DNA of 58,755 nt, from contig VBAT01000010.1 in NCBI GenBank assembly GCA_005884665.1, positions 335,849 through 394,603 on the forward strand. Reading direction: 5' to 3'. Positions 7,755 to 15,699 of the stretch are shown here, one piece after another. Every line of letters starts with the position of its first letter. Position 1 is the first letter of the stretch. The position numbers and the translations under genes were made by a program. The stretch is from Bacteroidota bacterium. Its GTDB lineage: Bacteria; Bacteroidota; Bacteroidia; Chitinophagales; Chitinophagaceae. A model generated the notes under the pieces. It saw only the letters and a list, made by a program, of their open reading frames with translations, was not told the origin of the DNA and searched no databases.

Positions 7755-8444
7755 ATGAACAAGGCCGAAATATTAATTATAGATGACGAAGAACAGATCC
7801 GGAAACTCCTGGAGATCACATTGCGGGCAAATAATTATACGGTCACTCACGCCGCTACGGCAAAGGAAGGAATTATCATGGCATCGAATCATCCGCCCGA
7901 CCTGATCATACTCGACCTGGGCCTGCCCGATAAAGATGGCCTGGTGGTATTGCACGAATTACGGCAATGGCATACCAACCCCATCATTATATTGTCCGTT
8001 CAAAATGCTGAGGAAACAATCATCAAGGCCCTTGACAAAGGCGCCAATGATTATCTTTCAAAACCCTGGCGAACCGGAGAGTTGCTAGCGAGAATTCGAT
8101 CTGCTTTGCGAAGCTCGACACAGGAAGACATTGAGCCGATCATTAATTCAGAAGATCTGCAAATTGATCTCCAGTCAAGGAAAGTAAAGAAAAATGGGGA
8201 CCTGGTTAAACTGACATCTACGGAGTACAGTTTACTGGCTTTGTTTGCAAAGAATGAAGGTAAGGTTTTGACGCATCAATTTCTTTTGCGTGCGATATGG
8301 GGTCCGGGGTTTATTCATCAATCGCAATATCTCAGGGTATTCATCGCACAAATCCGGAAAAAAATTGAGGATGATCCCAACAGGCCTGAATACCTTCTAA
8401 CGGAGTCAGGAGTTGGTTATCGTTTTGTAAGTAAGCAGGGTTGA
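7755..8444 (+). CDS. KdpE-like response regulator (OmpR/PhoB family)
   Basis: DNA-binding regulator of 229 residues. The receiver has the acidic pair in LIIDDEEQ, the phosphoacceptor Asp54 in LIILDLGLPDKDG and the conserved Lys in YLSKPW. The C-terminal winged helix spans about 130-229 (LTSTEYSLLALFAKNEGKV, and a recognition region ending SGVGYRF). Best match by recall is KdpE. It lies 3 bases after the kinase stop and would be its partner. The 3' end converges on the SYLF gene with 18 bases between. Confidence 0.9.
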   Translation: MNKAEILIIDDEEQIRKLLEITLRANNYTVTHAATAKEGIIMASNHPPDLIILDLGLPDKDGLVVLHELRQWHTNPIIILSVQNAEETIIKALDKGANDYLSKPWRTGELLARIRSALRSSTQEDIEPIINSEDLQIDLQSRKVKKNGDLVKLTSTEYSLLALFAKNEGKVLTHQFLLRAIWGPGFIHQSQYLRVFIAQIRKKIEDDPNRPEYLLTESGVGYRFVSKQG

Positions 8445-8462
8445 TCCAAGGCCAACGAGATT

Positions 8463-9011
8463 TCAAAATGCGGCATACTTAAATTTTTGCCCACCTACCG
8501 ATGCTTCGTACATCAAACCACCTTTTTGCTGGGTGTATATCATGATCCCGTCTGTATATTTTGCATTGGCAGAAGCGCCAGCGGTGGCAGCAACGGCTGA
8601 AGCCTGCGCGGAGAATTCAACCTTGTTGGCCTTGAAATGATCCAGCGCTGTCTTGGTTTCAAAGAATATGAGCTCCCTGTATGCCTGGCCGCCAAGTTGG
8701 AAACCTACAGTTACCTGCGACATCTTCGCTTTTCCCACAAGCCTGCCTTGTTCATAAACAGCACCATTCCCTGAGGCTCCCCCAATACCCACAGCACCCT
8801 TACCAACGTTGGGCAGAATCAAATAACCGTAGGCTTTTGCAAACACATTTTTCAACGAGGGATCTGTACGAAGAAATTCTGCTTTGGCAGTATCACAATC
8901 AACAATTATTTTTTTCTCTTTGTCTGTTTGAGCAATAACTGCATTTGCGGTTAATAAAGTCGAAAAAACCAATATTGATTGCGCAAGCTTAATAGACGGA
9001 TATTTTTTCAT
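8463..9011 (-). CDS. secreted SYLF (YSC84/DUF500) domain lipid-binding protein
   Basis: 182-residue protein with a Sec signal peptide (SILVFSTLLTANAVIAQ, cleavage near residue 28). The rest is one SYLF domain, with the Gly-rich IGGASGNGAVYEQG stretch, VTVGFQLGGQAYRELIFFE, and a C-terminal GLMYEASVGGQKFKY. SYLF domains bind phosphoinositides or other lipids in eukaryotes; the bacterial secreted forms have no settled role. Periplasmic location is expected. It is a single gene converging on the kdpE-like gene; 283 bases upstream of it contain no gene that I can support. Confidence 0.85.
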   Translation of the reverse strand: MKKYPSIKLAQSILVFSTLLTANAVIAQTDKEKKIIVDCDTAKAEFLRTDPSLKNVFAKAYGYLILPNVGKGAVGIGGASGNGAVYEQGRLVGKAKMSQVTVGFQLGGQAYRELIFFETKTALDHFKANKVEFSAQASAVAATAGASANAKYTDGIMIYTQQKGGLMYEASVGGQKFKYAAF

Positions 9012-9294
9012 GGGGGACTATTTAATTAATTGAAGGAACACATTTCTGATTAAAAATCCTCCCGGCAAAGTTGCAAAGGTTTTTGCATGACCCCCCGATG
9101 AGTTCGCCAAGAAATAATGGATATGTGCGTACTAAAATTAAAATCGCCTGACGATAAATAACGGCTGTCTTTTGGTTCCAACTTTGGGCCAATTTTTCTG
9201 GCAAGCTTTTATAAAACTTTGCATTGTAGTAATAATTTGTAATGGGCAGTATTGAATAAGCCAGCAGCCTTTTGGATTAAATTATTAAAAGAAT

Positions 9295-10968
9295 CTACGA
9301 GACAACAGCGGAAGCCTGCAAATGTTTATTTTTTATCCACTGTTCAATTTTTTTAAGTGGCATTGCGTTCCATGTTTTATCTCTAAGCAGTCCGCCCTTC
9401 CGGGCTGCGCTCACTCCCCACTGGATATTGTCAATTTCCTTTATACTATGCGCGTCAGGATTAACGGAGATCATTACTCCTTTTTTGAGGGCATAGGGTA
9501 TCTGTGCCCAGTCCATATCTAACCGGTATGGGTTTGCGTTTATCTCAATGACTACGTTATTGGCAGCACAGGCATCAATAACTTTTTTATAATTGACAGG
9601 ATAACCTGGACGGATGAGTAGTAGCCTGCCGGTCATATGTCCAAGAATGGTTGTATAAGGGTTTTCAATGGCTTTTATGAGGCGCCGTGTAGCCTTTTCT
9701 TCATCCATTTTTAGCAGCTGGTGGATAGATACGATCACGAGATCAAACTGCCCGAGCAGTCCTTCTTCATAATCCAGGTCTCCATTTACACGAATATCGC
9801 ATTCGATGCTTTTGAATATTTTAAATGGTTTTACCTTTTTATTCAGCGCATCGATTTCTTTCATTTGCCGCAAGACTTTCTCTTCTTTAAGCCCACCCGC
9901 GTAGTGTGCATTTTTCGAATGATCGGAGATAACGGTATACTCATATCCCTTTTCAATGCAGGCCTCTACAAAATCCTTAAGAGTGTCTACTCCGTCACTC
10001 CAGGTTGTATGATTATGTACCACGCCTTTGATGTCTTTTAGTTCAACAAGGTTTTCCGGTTTTTGGAAAAAATCCCATTCGGCCAGGTCTTCTCTCATTT
10101 CAGGCACGATGTAATTCATCTTCGCCGCCTTGTATATCTCGTCTTCTGAAGTAAAACCTGCTTTATTCTTTATTTTTTTCAATACCTGGTTTGCATGTGA
10201 TTCATTTCCCGTTAATCGGAAGAGATCAAAATAAAAATTCTGTTTTTTGCTGTGATGGATGGTGACAGGAATTTCGTCCTGGGTGATACCGGTAGTCTTG
10301 TTCGGGGTTTGCTTTTTAACGATCATCAATTTTTTCAAAGTTGCGGGAGACAGGTCTTTTGTAGTTGCCGTGGTAATAATTTCAATTCCCGGTATCGTAA
10401 GGGCTTGCCGCCGAATGTCGCCGCAAAGACTTACCAATTTGGATCCGGTAGCTTGTTGAATTTTGGTAACCAGTCTTTCGGCAATAGGGGCAATTCTGCC
10501 ATAATGAAAATGATTTTGGCTGACAGTATAGGTTTCAATTGCCTTTATAATATTGGATTCTGTCTTTTTACCAAAACCCGGAAGTTCACTGAGCTGATTT
10601 TTCTTACAAGCTTTTAACAAGCCTTCTATTGTATCGATCTTTGCCTCCTTCCAGATCCAGGCTAATTTCTTTCCACCGAGACCCTTAATTCGCATCATCT
10701 CGAACAGCCCTGCCGGTGTAAGTTGTATTAACTCGTCCAACGCTTCAATCGTATCTGTCTGCTTTAGTTCTTTTAATATTTTGGCGATCGATGGCCGGAA
10801 TAATTTATTGATCGTGGTTTCATCCAGCCCGATAATATTATCACTGAATCTTCTCGTGTAGTAAGCGGCACTGGCTAACTCGCCAGATAGCTTAGGATAT
10901 TGGTCATGTAGTGTTAGTAGCTCGGCATAGAGCTGCAGCATTCGTCTTATCTCCTGGTTGGAAGGCAT
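9295..10968 (-). CDS. polX: PolX-type DNA polymerase/PHP domain protein with altered polymerase site
   Basis: 557 residues in the usual bacterial PolX order: helical 8-kDa-like region, two helix-hairpin-helix motifs (RIKGLGGKKL at ~93 and LPGFGKKTESN at ~129), a nucleotidyltransferase region (~155-290), and a C-terminal PHP phosphoesterase (~310-545). PHP metal ligands look complete: His318, His320, Asp325, His350, Glu389, His416, and Asp505/His507 in NPDAHS. The polymerase site does not: where PolX has GDIDIL the sequence is PGIEII, losing both Asp of the DxD, though a later Asp248 (YFDLFR) remains. It may act mainly as a PHP nuclease or phosphatase in DNA repair. Single gene. Confidence 0.85.
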   Translation of the reverse strand: MPSNQEIRRMLQLYAELLTLHDQYPKLSGELASAAYYTRRFSDNIIGLDETTINKLFRPSIAKILKELKQTDTIEALDELIQLTPAGLFEMMRIKGLGGKKLAWIWKEAKIDTIEGLLKACKKNQLSELPGFGKKTESNIIKAIETYTVSQNHFHYGRIAPIAERLVTKIQQATGSKLVSLCGDIRRQALTIPGIEIITTATTKDLSPATLKKLMIVKKQTPNKTTGITQDEIPVTIHHSKKQNFYFDLFRLTGNESHANQVLKKIKNKAGFTSEDEIYKAAKMNYIVPEMREDLAEWDFFQKPENLVELKDIKGVVHNHTTWSDGVDTLKDFVEACIEKGYEYTVISDHSKNAHYAGGLKEEKVLRQMKEIDALNKKVKPFKIFKSIECDIRVNGDLDYEEGLLGQFDLVIVSIHQLLKMDEEKATRRLIKAIENPYTTILGHMTGRLLLIRPGYPVNYKKVIDACAANNVVIEINANPYRLDMDWAQIPYALKKGVMISVNPDAHSIKEIDNIQWGVSAARKGGLLRDKTWNAMPLKKIEQWIKNKHLQASAVVS

Positions 10969-11147
10969 GAAAATAATATATAAGAATTATGCCGGTTTCC
11001 GGACCATTGTAATGACATTTTCGACCATGTCTGTAAGTAAATTAACAGCAACTAAAGGCCCTTTTTGAGTGGGGGCTTGGTGAGCTCAAAAAAAGGGTCC
11101 CGACTGTATTCAATGTCATCCAATTCCAATTTTTTCGGTAAATCTAT

Positions 11148-11155
11148 TATCTTTG
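11148..11155 (+). promoter_or_regulatory. candidate -7 box for the tRNA transcription unit
   Basis: TATCTTTG matches TAnnTTTG exactly. It lies 38 bases before the tRNA-like 5' remnant and 103 before the intact tRNA. No -33 TTTG at the right distance; a T-rich run at 11130-11135 is the nearest. Confidence 0.45.
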
Positions 11156-11193
11156 CCGCCCGTAAATCTTATCGATTTAGTAAGAAAATGCAC

Positions 11194-11228
11194 TAGTTCA
11201 GATGGCTAGGGCGTTGGATTTCTATCCG
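11194..11228 (+). repeat. decayed tRNA 5'-half copy
   Basis: TAGTTCAGATGGCTAGGG followed by CGTTGGATT closely resembles the D-arm and 5' anticodon stem of the tRNA at 11259 (TAGCTCAGGTGGTTAGAG, CGTTGGATT). It breaks off at the anticodon loop, where TCTATCC replaces CATAACC. No 3' half follows, so it is a relic and not a functional tRNA. Confidence 0.6.
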
Positions 11229-11258
11229 TTGCGGCTGATTTAGGAGATAATTAACTAA

Positions 11259-11332
11259 GGCGCGGTAGCTCAGGTGGTTAGAGCGTTGGATTCATAACCC
11301 AAAGGTCTCGGGTTCAACTCCCGATCGCGCTA
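11259..11332 (+). tRNA. tRNA with CAT anticodon (tRNA-Met or lysidine-type tRNA-Ile)
   Basis: Cloverleaf: acceptor GGCGCGG pairs with TCGCGCT (G-T at both ends), TA at 8-9, D stem GCTC/GAGC, anticodon stem TTGGA/CCCAA with an A-C mismatch next to the loop, anticodon CAT after T33, T stem TCGGG/CCCGA with TTCAACT loop, and discriminator A. CCA is not encoded, as is usual in Bacteroidota. CAT can be elongator Met, initiator Met or lysidine-modified Ile; the G-T first pair and the imperfect anticodon stem prevent a firm choice and raise the chance that it is itself mildly decayed. Confidence 0.75.
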
Positions 11333-11333
11333 C

Positions 11334-11356
11334 AAAGGCTCTTGACAGGAGCCTTT
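11334..11356 (+). terminator. hairpin after the tRNA, weak terminator
   Basis: Perfect 8-bp stem AAAGGCTC/GAGCCTTT around a 7-base loop. It is followed by CATAATTTAG rather than a T run, so it may be a processing or pausing structure. Slightly mutated versions recur in the next repeat unit. Confidence 0.45.
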
Positions 11357-11401
11357 CATAATTTAGAATTGAAAGAACTTTTTTATGAAACCACTCTCAC
11401 T

Positions 11402-11543
11402 GAGCGTTGGATTCATATCCGCCACGCGGCGGACCCGGGTTCATTCCGATGGCTATCGGAACCCGATCGCGCTACAAATGCTCTTTACAGGAGCCTTTTA
11501 TAATTTAGAATTGAAAGAACTTTTTTATGAAACCACTCTCACT
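11402..11543 (+). repeat. tandem tRNA-derived unit, copy 2 (142 bp) with two palindromic inserts
   Basis: Begins GAGCGTTGGATTCAT like the intact tRNA from 11281, and ends with the same GATCGCGCTACA plus ~65 bases of identical 3' flank (to CTCTCACT). Inside, the anticodon 3' arm and variable region are replaced by TCCGCCACGCGGCGGA (11418-11433) and the T loop carries TTCCGATGGCTATCGGAA (11444-11461). The 121-bp unit of the intact copy is thus lengthened by 21 bp. It cannot form a tRNA. Confidence 0.85.
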
Positions 11544-11618
11544 GAGCATTGGATTCATATCCGCCACGCGGCGGACCCCTGGGTTCATTCCGATGGCTAT
11601 CGGAACCCGATCACGCTA
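11544..11618 (+). repeat. tandem tRNA-derived unit, copy 3 (truncated)
   Basis: Starts GAGCATTGGATTCAT, 142 bases after copy 2, and has the same two palindromes at 11560-11575 and 11588-11605. It ends at GATCACGCTA and then runs into the terminator at 11618. Differences from copy 2 are few (GAGCA, an extra CT in the ACCCCTGGG stretch, GATCACGC), so the duplication came after the palindromes were in place. Confidence 0.85.
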
Positions 11619-11650
11619 AACGGAATTTGTTAAGCCAAATTCCGTTTTTT
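11618..11650 (+). terminator. strong rho-independent terminator of the tRNA unit
   Basis: Perfect 12-bp stem AAACGGAATTTG (11618-11629) / CAAATTCCGTTT (11636-11647), 6-base loop, followed by a T run to 11650. It closes the repeat block. Confidence 0.85.
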
Positions 11651-11978
11651 ATTTGATGGAATGTGAATGAAAACTCTTTATTATCCGTTTACAGGCGATA
11701 ATAATTTTTCTATCAGGCAGTCTGCAATAAGCTCTCATGTAAAGATTGCGTGCCACGGCCAGTTCAACATACTTATGATGAGCAAGCATAATCCCCGTTT
11801 ATTTTTTGCAACTGTTATAGATCATGTTTGGGGATACGATCGGGGATAAATTGCCGGGGGTACGCGGTGGTCACATGGAAATTTTAAAAATTTGTTTTCC
11901 ATAAATGACAGGGAAGAGAACACTCTGTCTGCTCAGACAAAAATGAACCTCACCACGTGGTTGGTTTGATCTGTAAGA
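11651..11978. other. intergenic stretch, no gene supported
   Basis: A 60-codon open frame at 11667-11849 on the plus strand shows no recognisable family or domain. Nothing else stands out. Confidence 0.6.
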
Positions 11979-12224
11979 CTATTTACTCTTGCGCGATCCT
12001 TTCTTTGGCCCTGGCTTCTTTTTTCCACCGGAACTTTTTCGTGATGATGATTTCTTCTTTGGGGCTTTGGCGCCAGATTTCCTTGCTTCGGAAAGGGCGA
12101 TCGCTATAGCTTGCTTGCGGCTCTTTACTTTTTTGCCGCTACGGCCGCTTTTTAGCTTGCCATGTTTTTTTTCATGCATGGCTCTTTTTACTTTTTTCTG
12201 TGCACCTTTTGAATACTTAGCCAT
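11979..12224 (-). CDS. small highly basic DUF6496-type protein
   Basis: 81 residues, very rich in Lys, Ser, Gly and Arg. The N-terminal half (SKGAQKKVKRAMHEKKHGKL, then GKKVKSRKQAIAIALSEARK) matches the conserved DUF6496 block; the C-terminus is a histone-H1-like tail of KKKSSSRKSSGGKKKPGPKK type. Such proteins are common and often multicopy in Bacteroidota and Proteobacteria. DNA or RNA binding is likely from charge alone, but no function is established. Monocistronic; no clear promoter box was found upstream. Confidence 0.8.
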   Translation of the reverse strand: MAKYSKGAQKKVKRAMHEKKHGKLKSGRSGKKVKSRKQAIAIALSEARKSGAKAPKKKSSSRKSSGGKKKPGPKKGSRKSK

Positions 12225-12280
12225 AAAAGAGTTTTAATTTTTAATATCCTATATCGTGCCATAGCTTATTGTGGTCCTGA

Positions 12281-12511
12281 ATTATACATCGACCTAAACT
12301 TATAAACATCCATCTACGTGGCTTTATAATTGAAGCTGAAATTGACGATTTGCCTGCTATAACCAATATCCTCGATACGTCAATGTTGGAGTTGGTAAAT
12401 GCGCCAAGGAGAAACGTTTTACTATACAAAGTGGTGTCGCTAAATAAGGTTTCGATGCATTATTTCAAATTGCGGAAAAGAATAAAAATTGTGGAAATAA
12501 GTCCACTTTAA
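12281..12511 (+). other. open frame without a start codon, possible gene relic
   Basis: The plus strand is open for 76 codons from just after a TGA (12278-12280) to a TAA (12509-12511), with a protein-like composition (for example GFIIEAEIDDLPAITNILDT and NVLLYKVVSLNKVSM). There is no ATG in the first 35 codons and no recognised family. It is probably the tail of a lost gene; it fills the otherwise empty 410-base gap before the pyruvate-oxidase-like gene. Confidence 0.2.
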
Positions 12512-12634
12512 GCAAAATAAACTCGTGGACAAGGCTCATGGCGAATAACCGCAGAATTATTAGCCGAATTCTGCATAGAAAATAGCAACATCATATTATT
12601 TATTGACTTATTTATATCGATTAAAAAATTCGCA

Positions 12635-14404
12635 ATGGCACAAACAGTAGCTGAATTCCTTGTTGAGCGTTTGCAAGGCTGGGGAATCAAAAGAGTTTTT
12701 GGCTATCCCGGAGACGGCATAAATGGAATATTGTCAGCGTTGCAGTCTTCGAAGGGCCGGATAAAGTTCATTCAGTCCAGGCATGAAGAGATGGCCGCTC
12801 TGATGGCATGTGGTCATTCAAAATTTTCCGGGGAGCTAGGGGTTTGTATGGCAACATCGGGACCTGGTGCCATTCATTTGTTGAATGGCCTGTATGATGC
12901 AAAGATGGATCATCAGCCCGTAGTTGCGATCATAGGTCAACAAAAACGAATGTCGCTTGGTGGCAATTACCAGCAAGAAGTTGACTTACTTTCCCTGTTT
13001 AAAGATGTTGCTTCCGCATTTGTACAGGTTTGCATGGAGCCGTCACAGATAAGGCATTTGATCGATCGGGCATTTCGTATCGCACTGGTGGAAAGAACGG
13101 TAACATGTATTATCGTTCCGAATGACATCCAGGAAATGCCTTATGAGCCACCTCCAAGAGAACATGGTTCTATTGTTTCATCGGCAGGATATGATCCTGC
13201 GATCGTATTGCCATCGAACGATCAACTACAACAGGCGGCGGATATTTTGAACAATGGAAAGAAAGTGGCGATGCTTATCGGTGCCGGTGCGATAGGTGCG
13301 GAAAATGAGTTGATGACGGTTGCAGAATTATTAGGAGCGGGTGTTGCAAAGGCTTTGCTTGGTAAGGCAGCTTTGCCGGATGACCTGCCCTACGTTACAG
13401 GAACTATCGGACTACTTGGAACAAAGCCAAGCTGGGACCTGATGACGGAATGTGATACACTTTTTATGATTGGCTCTTCCTTTCCTTATTCTGAATTTTT
13501 ACCAAAACCGGGACAAGCAAAAGCCGTTCAGATAGATGTTGATGGAAAAATGCTGGGAATACGATATGCAATGGATGTGATGCTGCAGGGGCATGCCCGT
13601 CAAACATTGCAATTGTTGATACCATTATTAAAACAGAAAAAAGACCAGGTCTGGCAAAGACAAATTCGGGAAAATAATAAAGAATGGAATAAAATTGTTG
13701 AAGAACGTGCGATCGCAAGCGCCGACCCTATCAATCCACAGCTTGTGTTTCATGAATTAAATAAGCGGTTACCAAATGATTGTATGCTGGCTGCCGATTC
13801 AGGGTCAACTACGTTCTGGTATGCGCGAAATCTCCTGATCAGGAAAGGAATGAAAGCCTCTGTTACAGGATCGCTGGCTACTATGTGTTCGGCAGTGCCA
13901 TATGCTATTGCAGCCAAATTTGCCTATCCTGCGAGATTGTCTATTGCGATTAGTGGTGACGGCGCTATGCAGATGCTTGGAATGAATGAGCTCATCACTA
14001 TTTCCAAATATTATAAGCAATGGAATGATCCCCGGTTAATGGTCATAGTAATAAATAATATGGATCTAAACATGGTAAGCTGGGAGCAAAGAGCGCTTGG
14101 AGGTTACCCGAAGTTCGAGGACTCTCAATCGATACCTGATGTTTCTTTTGCATCTTTCGCGAGAAGTATTGGTCTTGAAGGATACAGAATCGAAAAACCA
14201 GGGCAAATTGAAGACACTCTCGACAGGGCATTTGCTTTGGACAGGCCGGTAGTAGTTGAAGCCTTAGGCGACGCCAATGTGCCTATATTGCCGCCGCATA
14301 TGAGCGCAAAACAAATAAAATCGTTTTTCAAAGCTCTGATTAAAGGCGACGACGAGGCAAGTGACATTATTAAGCAGGTCTACAAACAGGTAACAGCGGG
14401 TTAA
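12635..14404 (+). CDS. thiamine-diphosphate enzyme of the pyruvate oxidase/acetolactate synthase family
   Basis: 589-residue ThDP enzyme with the three classic domains: N-terminal Pyr domain with the catalytic Glu in SRHEEMAALMA, central domain (~195-330), and C-terminal PP domain with the Mg/ThDP motif GDGAMQMLGMNEL ending near INNMDLNMVSWEQ. The overall form (YPGDGINGIL at the start, SWEQRALGGYPKFEDSQ near the end) fits the pyruvate oxidase or pyruvate:quinone oxidoreductase group rather than biosynthetic acetolactate synthase, and no small regulatory subunit gene is adjacent. It would decarboxylate pyruvate or a related 2-oxoacid in the cytoplasm. Stand-alone gene. Confidence 0.85.
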   Translation: MAQTVAEFLVERLQGWGIKRVFGYPGDGINGILSALQSSKGRIKFIQSRHEEMAALMACGHSKFSGELGVCMATSGPGAIHLLNGLYDAKMDHQPVVAIIGQQKRMSLGGNYQQEVDLLSLFKDVASAFVQVCMEPSQIRHLIDRAFRIALVERTVTCIIVPNDIQEMPYEPPPREHGSIVSSAGYDPAIVLPSNDQLQQAADILNNGKKVAMLIGAGAIGAENELMTVAELLGAGVAKALLGKAALPDDLPYVTGTIGLLGTKPSWDLMTECDTLFMIGSSFPYSEFLPKPGQAKAVQIDVDGKMLGIRYAMDVMLQGHARQTLQLLIPLLKQKKDQVWQRQIRENNKEWNKIVEERAIASADPINPQLVFHELNKRLPNDCMLAADSGSTTFWYARNLLIRKGMKASVTGSLATMCSAVPYAIAAKFAYPARLSIAISGDGAMQMLGMNELITISKYYKQWNDPRLMVIVINNMDLNMVSWEQRALGGYPKFEDSQSIPDVSFASFARSIGLEGYRIEKPGQIEDTLDRAFALDRPVVVEALGDANVPILPPHMSAKQIKSFFKALIKGDDEASDIIKQVYKQVTAG

Positions 14405-14553
14405 AGGTCCGGTCAAATTTTGATCAATCAAGTGCGTGGGCAAATTACAGTCGTCGCATAATAATAGAATATAAAACCTGTTTATATTTCGCTAAGTATT
14501 TCTGCTTATTGTTCCCGTACATCCATGGCTTTGTCGTTTATTGACAAGGCAAA

Positions 14554-15285
14554 TCATTTTTCAACTAATTGTTTTAAACGGACTGCATTAAGCGCGGCAT
14601 AACCAAGCTGGTCATTATCGAAATATATGTAAACGGGTTTGCCAATTTCGCTCCACTTTTTACACCTCTCCGCCCAACATTTCAAGCTGGTATCTGTATA
14701 ATTTCCCTGGTATTTACCGCCAGGACCGTGAAGTCGTATATAAATAAAGCTGGCTGTTAGCATCATTGGGGAGGTATGTCCTTCGAGTTCATAAATACAA
14801 AAGGCACAATTATAATCAGCCAGTAGATCGTATATCGCTTTATTATACCAGCTATGGTTCCTGAATTCAAAAGTGTATAGAAAACCGGGGGGAAGAACCG
14901 ATAAAAAGTTTTTCAGTCGCTCAAAGTTCAACTTCCATCTCGGGGGAAGCTGAAATAGTATTGGACCAAGCTTGTTACCAAGTTTACTTACACTTCTGAA
15001 AAACTTCCTTAGTTCCAACTTGCCCATATTTAGTTTTTTCATATGGGTTATAAAGCGGCTCGCTTTTACGGAAAATATGAATCCCGGTCTTGACGAGTTC
15101 TTCCATGATAGAAATGTTGACGCTGAAGGAAGTTTGTAAAAAGAATTATTGAGTTCAACTGTTTGAAAAGATTCAGAGTATCGCTTGAACTGATCATTCG
15201 ATTTTATGCCGGCAGGGTAAAAGGTTCCCTCCCAATGTTTATAAGACCAGCCTGAAGTTCCAATATATATCTTTCCTTTTTTCAC
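14554..15285 (-). CDS. DUF72 (YecE-like) TIM-barrel protein
   Basis: 243 residues covering one DUF72 domain: IYIGTSGWSYKHWEGTFYPA at the N-terminus, QTVELNNSFYKLPS, FSVKASRFITHMKKL, and the C-terminal YIYFDNDQLGYAALNA block. DUF72 proteins are widespread, have a TIM-barrel fold and no confirmed reaction. No signal peptide. It lies at the upstream end of a run of minus-strand genes, 66 bases from the receiver-domain gene, but is itself transcribed away from that group's downstream end, so a shared transcript is possible. Confidence 0.88.
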   Translation of the reverse strand: MKKGKIYIGTSGWSYKHWEGTFYPAGIKSNDQFKRYSESFQTVELNNSFYKLPSASTFLSWKNSSRPGFIFSVKASRFITHMKKLNMGKLELRKFFRSVSKLGNKLGPILFQLPPRWKLNFERLKNFLSVLPPGFLYTFEFRNHSWYNKAIYDLLADYNCAFCIYELEGHTSPMMLTASFIYIRLHGPGGKYQGNYTDTSLKCWAERCKKWSEIGKPVYIYFDNDQLGYAALNAVRLKQLVEK

Positions 15286-15351
15286 TTTTTTGAAATCCTA
15301 AATATTATTCCGGAAGATTTCAACCTATAAAGCAAATTATGGCAAATGAAT

Positions 15352-15690
15352 TTACAGGGTCAGGCGCTCAATTTTACTTTCCAGCAAATGGGGGTTAAAA
15401 GGTTTTTCGATAACGTCATCGGCTGGGACATCTATTGTTTCCTGGCGGAGCGTATGCCCCGTCATCAGGAGTATAGGAATATGAGTTGTGGTTCTATCAT
15501 TTTTTACTCTGTACACAACATCCTTTTGAAGTACGTCCACCAGCATCAAATCCGGATCGAATTCTTTTATCATATTCATGATCTGGTCTTCGTTGCCTGT
15601 ATATGTCACTTCATGTTGTCTTTTTTCAAGCCATTTCTTTAAAAGGCTCATCGTATCTACATCGTTATTTACCACTAAGATCTTAGCCAT
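15352..15690 (-). CDS. single-domain response regulator with altered acidic pocket
   Basis: 112 residues, receiver domain only, no output domain. The phosphoacceptor Asp52 (LMLVDVLQKD), the Thr in LLMTGHT and the Lys in IEKPFNPHLL are present. The two acidic Mg2+ ligands after beta1, normally DD, are Asn-Asn here (ILVVNNDVDT), which usually weakens or abolishes phosphorylation. It lies 9 bases after the PAS histidine kinase stop and is surely co-transcribed with it. It may work as a phospho-independent partner or as a low-activity phosphate sink for the two PAS kinases. Confidence 0.85.
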   Translation of the reverse strand: MAKILVVNNDVDTMSLLKKWLEKRQHEVTYTGNEDQIMNMIKEFDPDLMLVDVLQKDVVYRVKNDRTTTHIPILLMTGHTLRQETIDVPADDVIEKPFNPHLLESKIERLTL

Positions 15691-15699
15691 CCCGTTAAT

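Noticed and set aside
9022..9204. 60-codon minus-strand frame upstream of the SYLF gene
   Set aside because: Lies in the probable promoter region, unusual composition and no recognisable domain.
11004..11121. Imperfect long hairpin with CCCTTTTTGAG/CTCAAAAAAAGGG arms upstream of the tRNA
   Set aside because: Arms are offset, mainly A/T runs, and no T tract or promoter pair fits; could be chance in a low-complexity stretch.
11667..11849. 60-codon plus-strand frame after the tRNA block
   Set aside because: No family or domain recognised, no promoter or ribosome site, and such a length is expected by chance.
12241..12429. 62-codon minus-strand frame
   Set aside because: Opposite to a more protein-like open frame at 12281-12511; neither has a good start and this one has no family signal.
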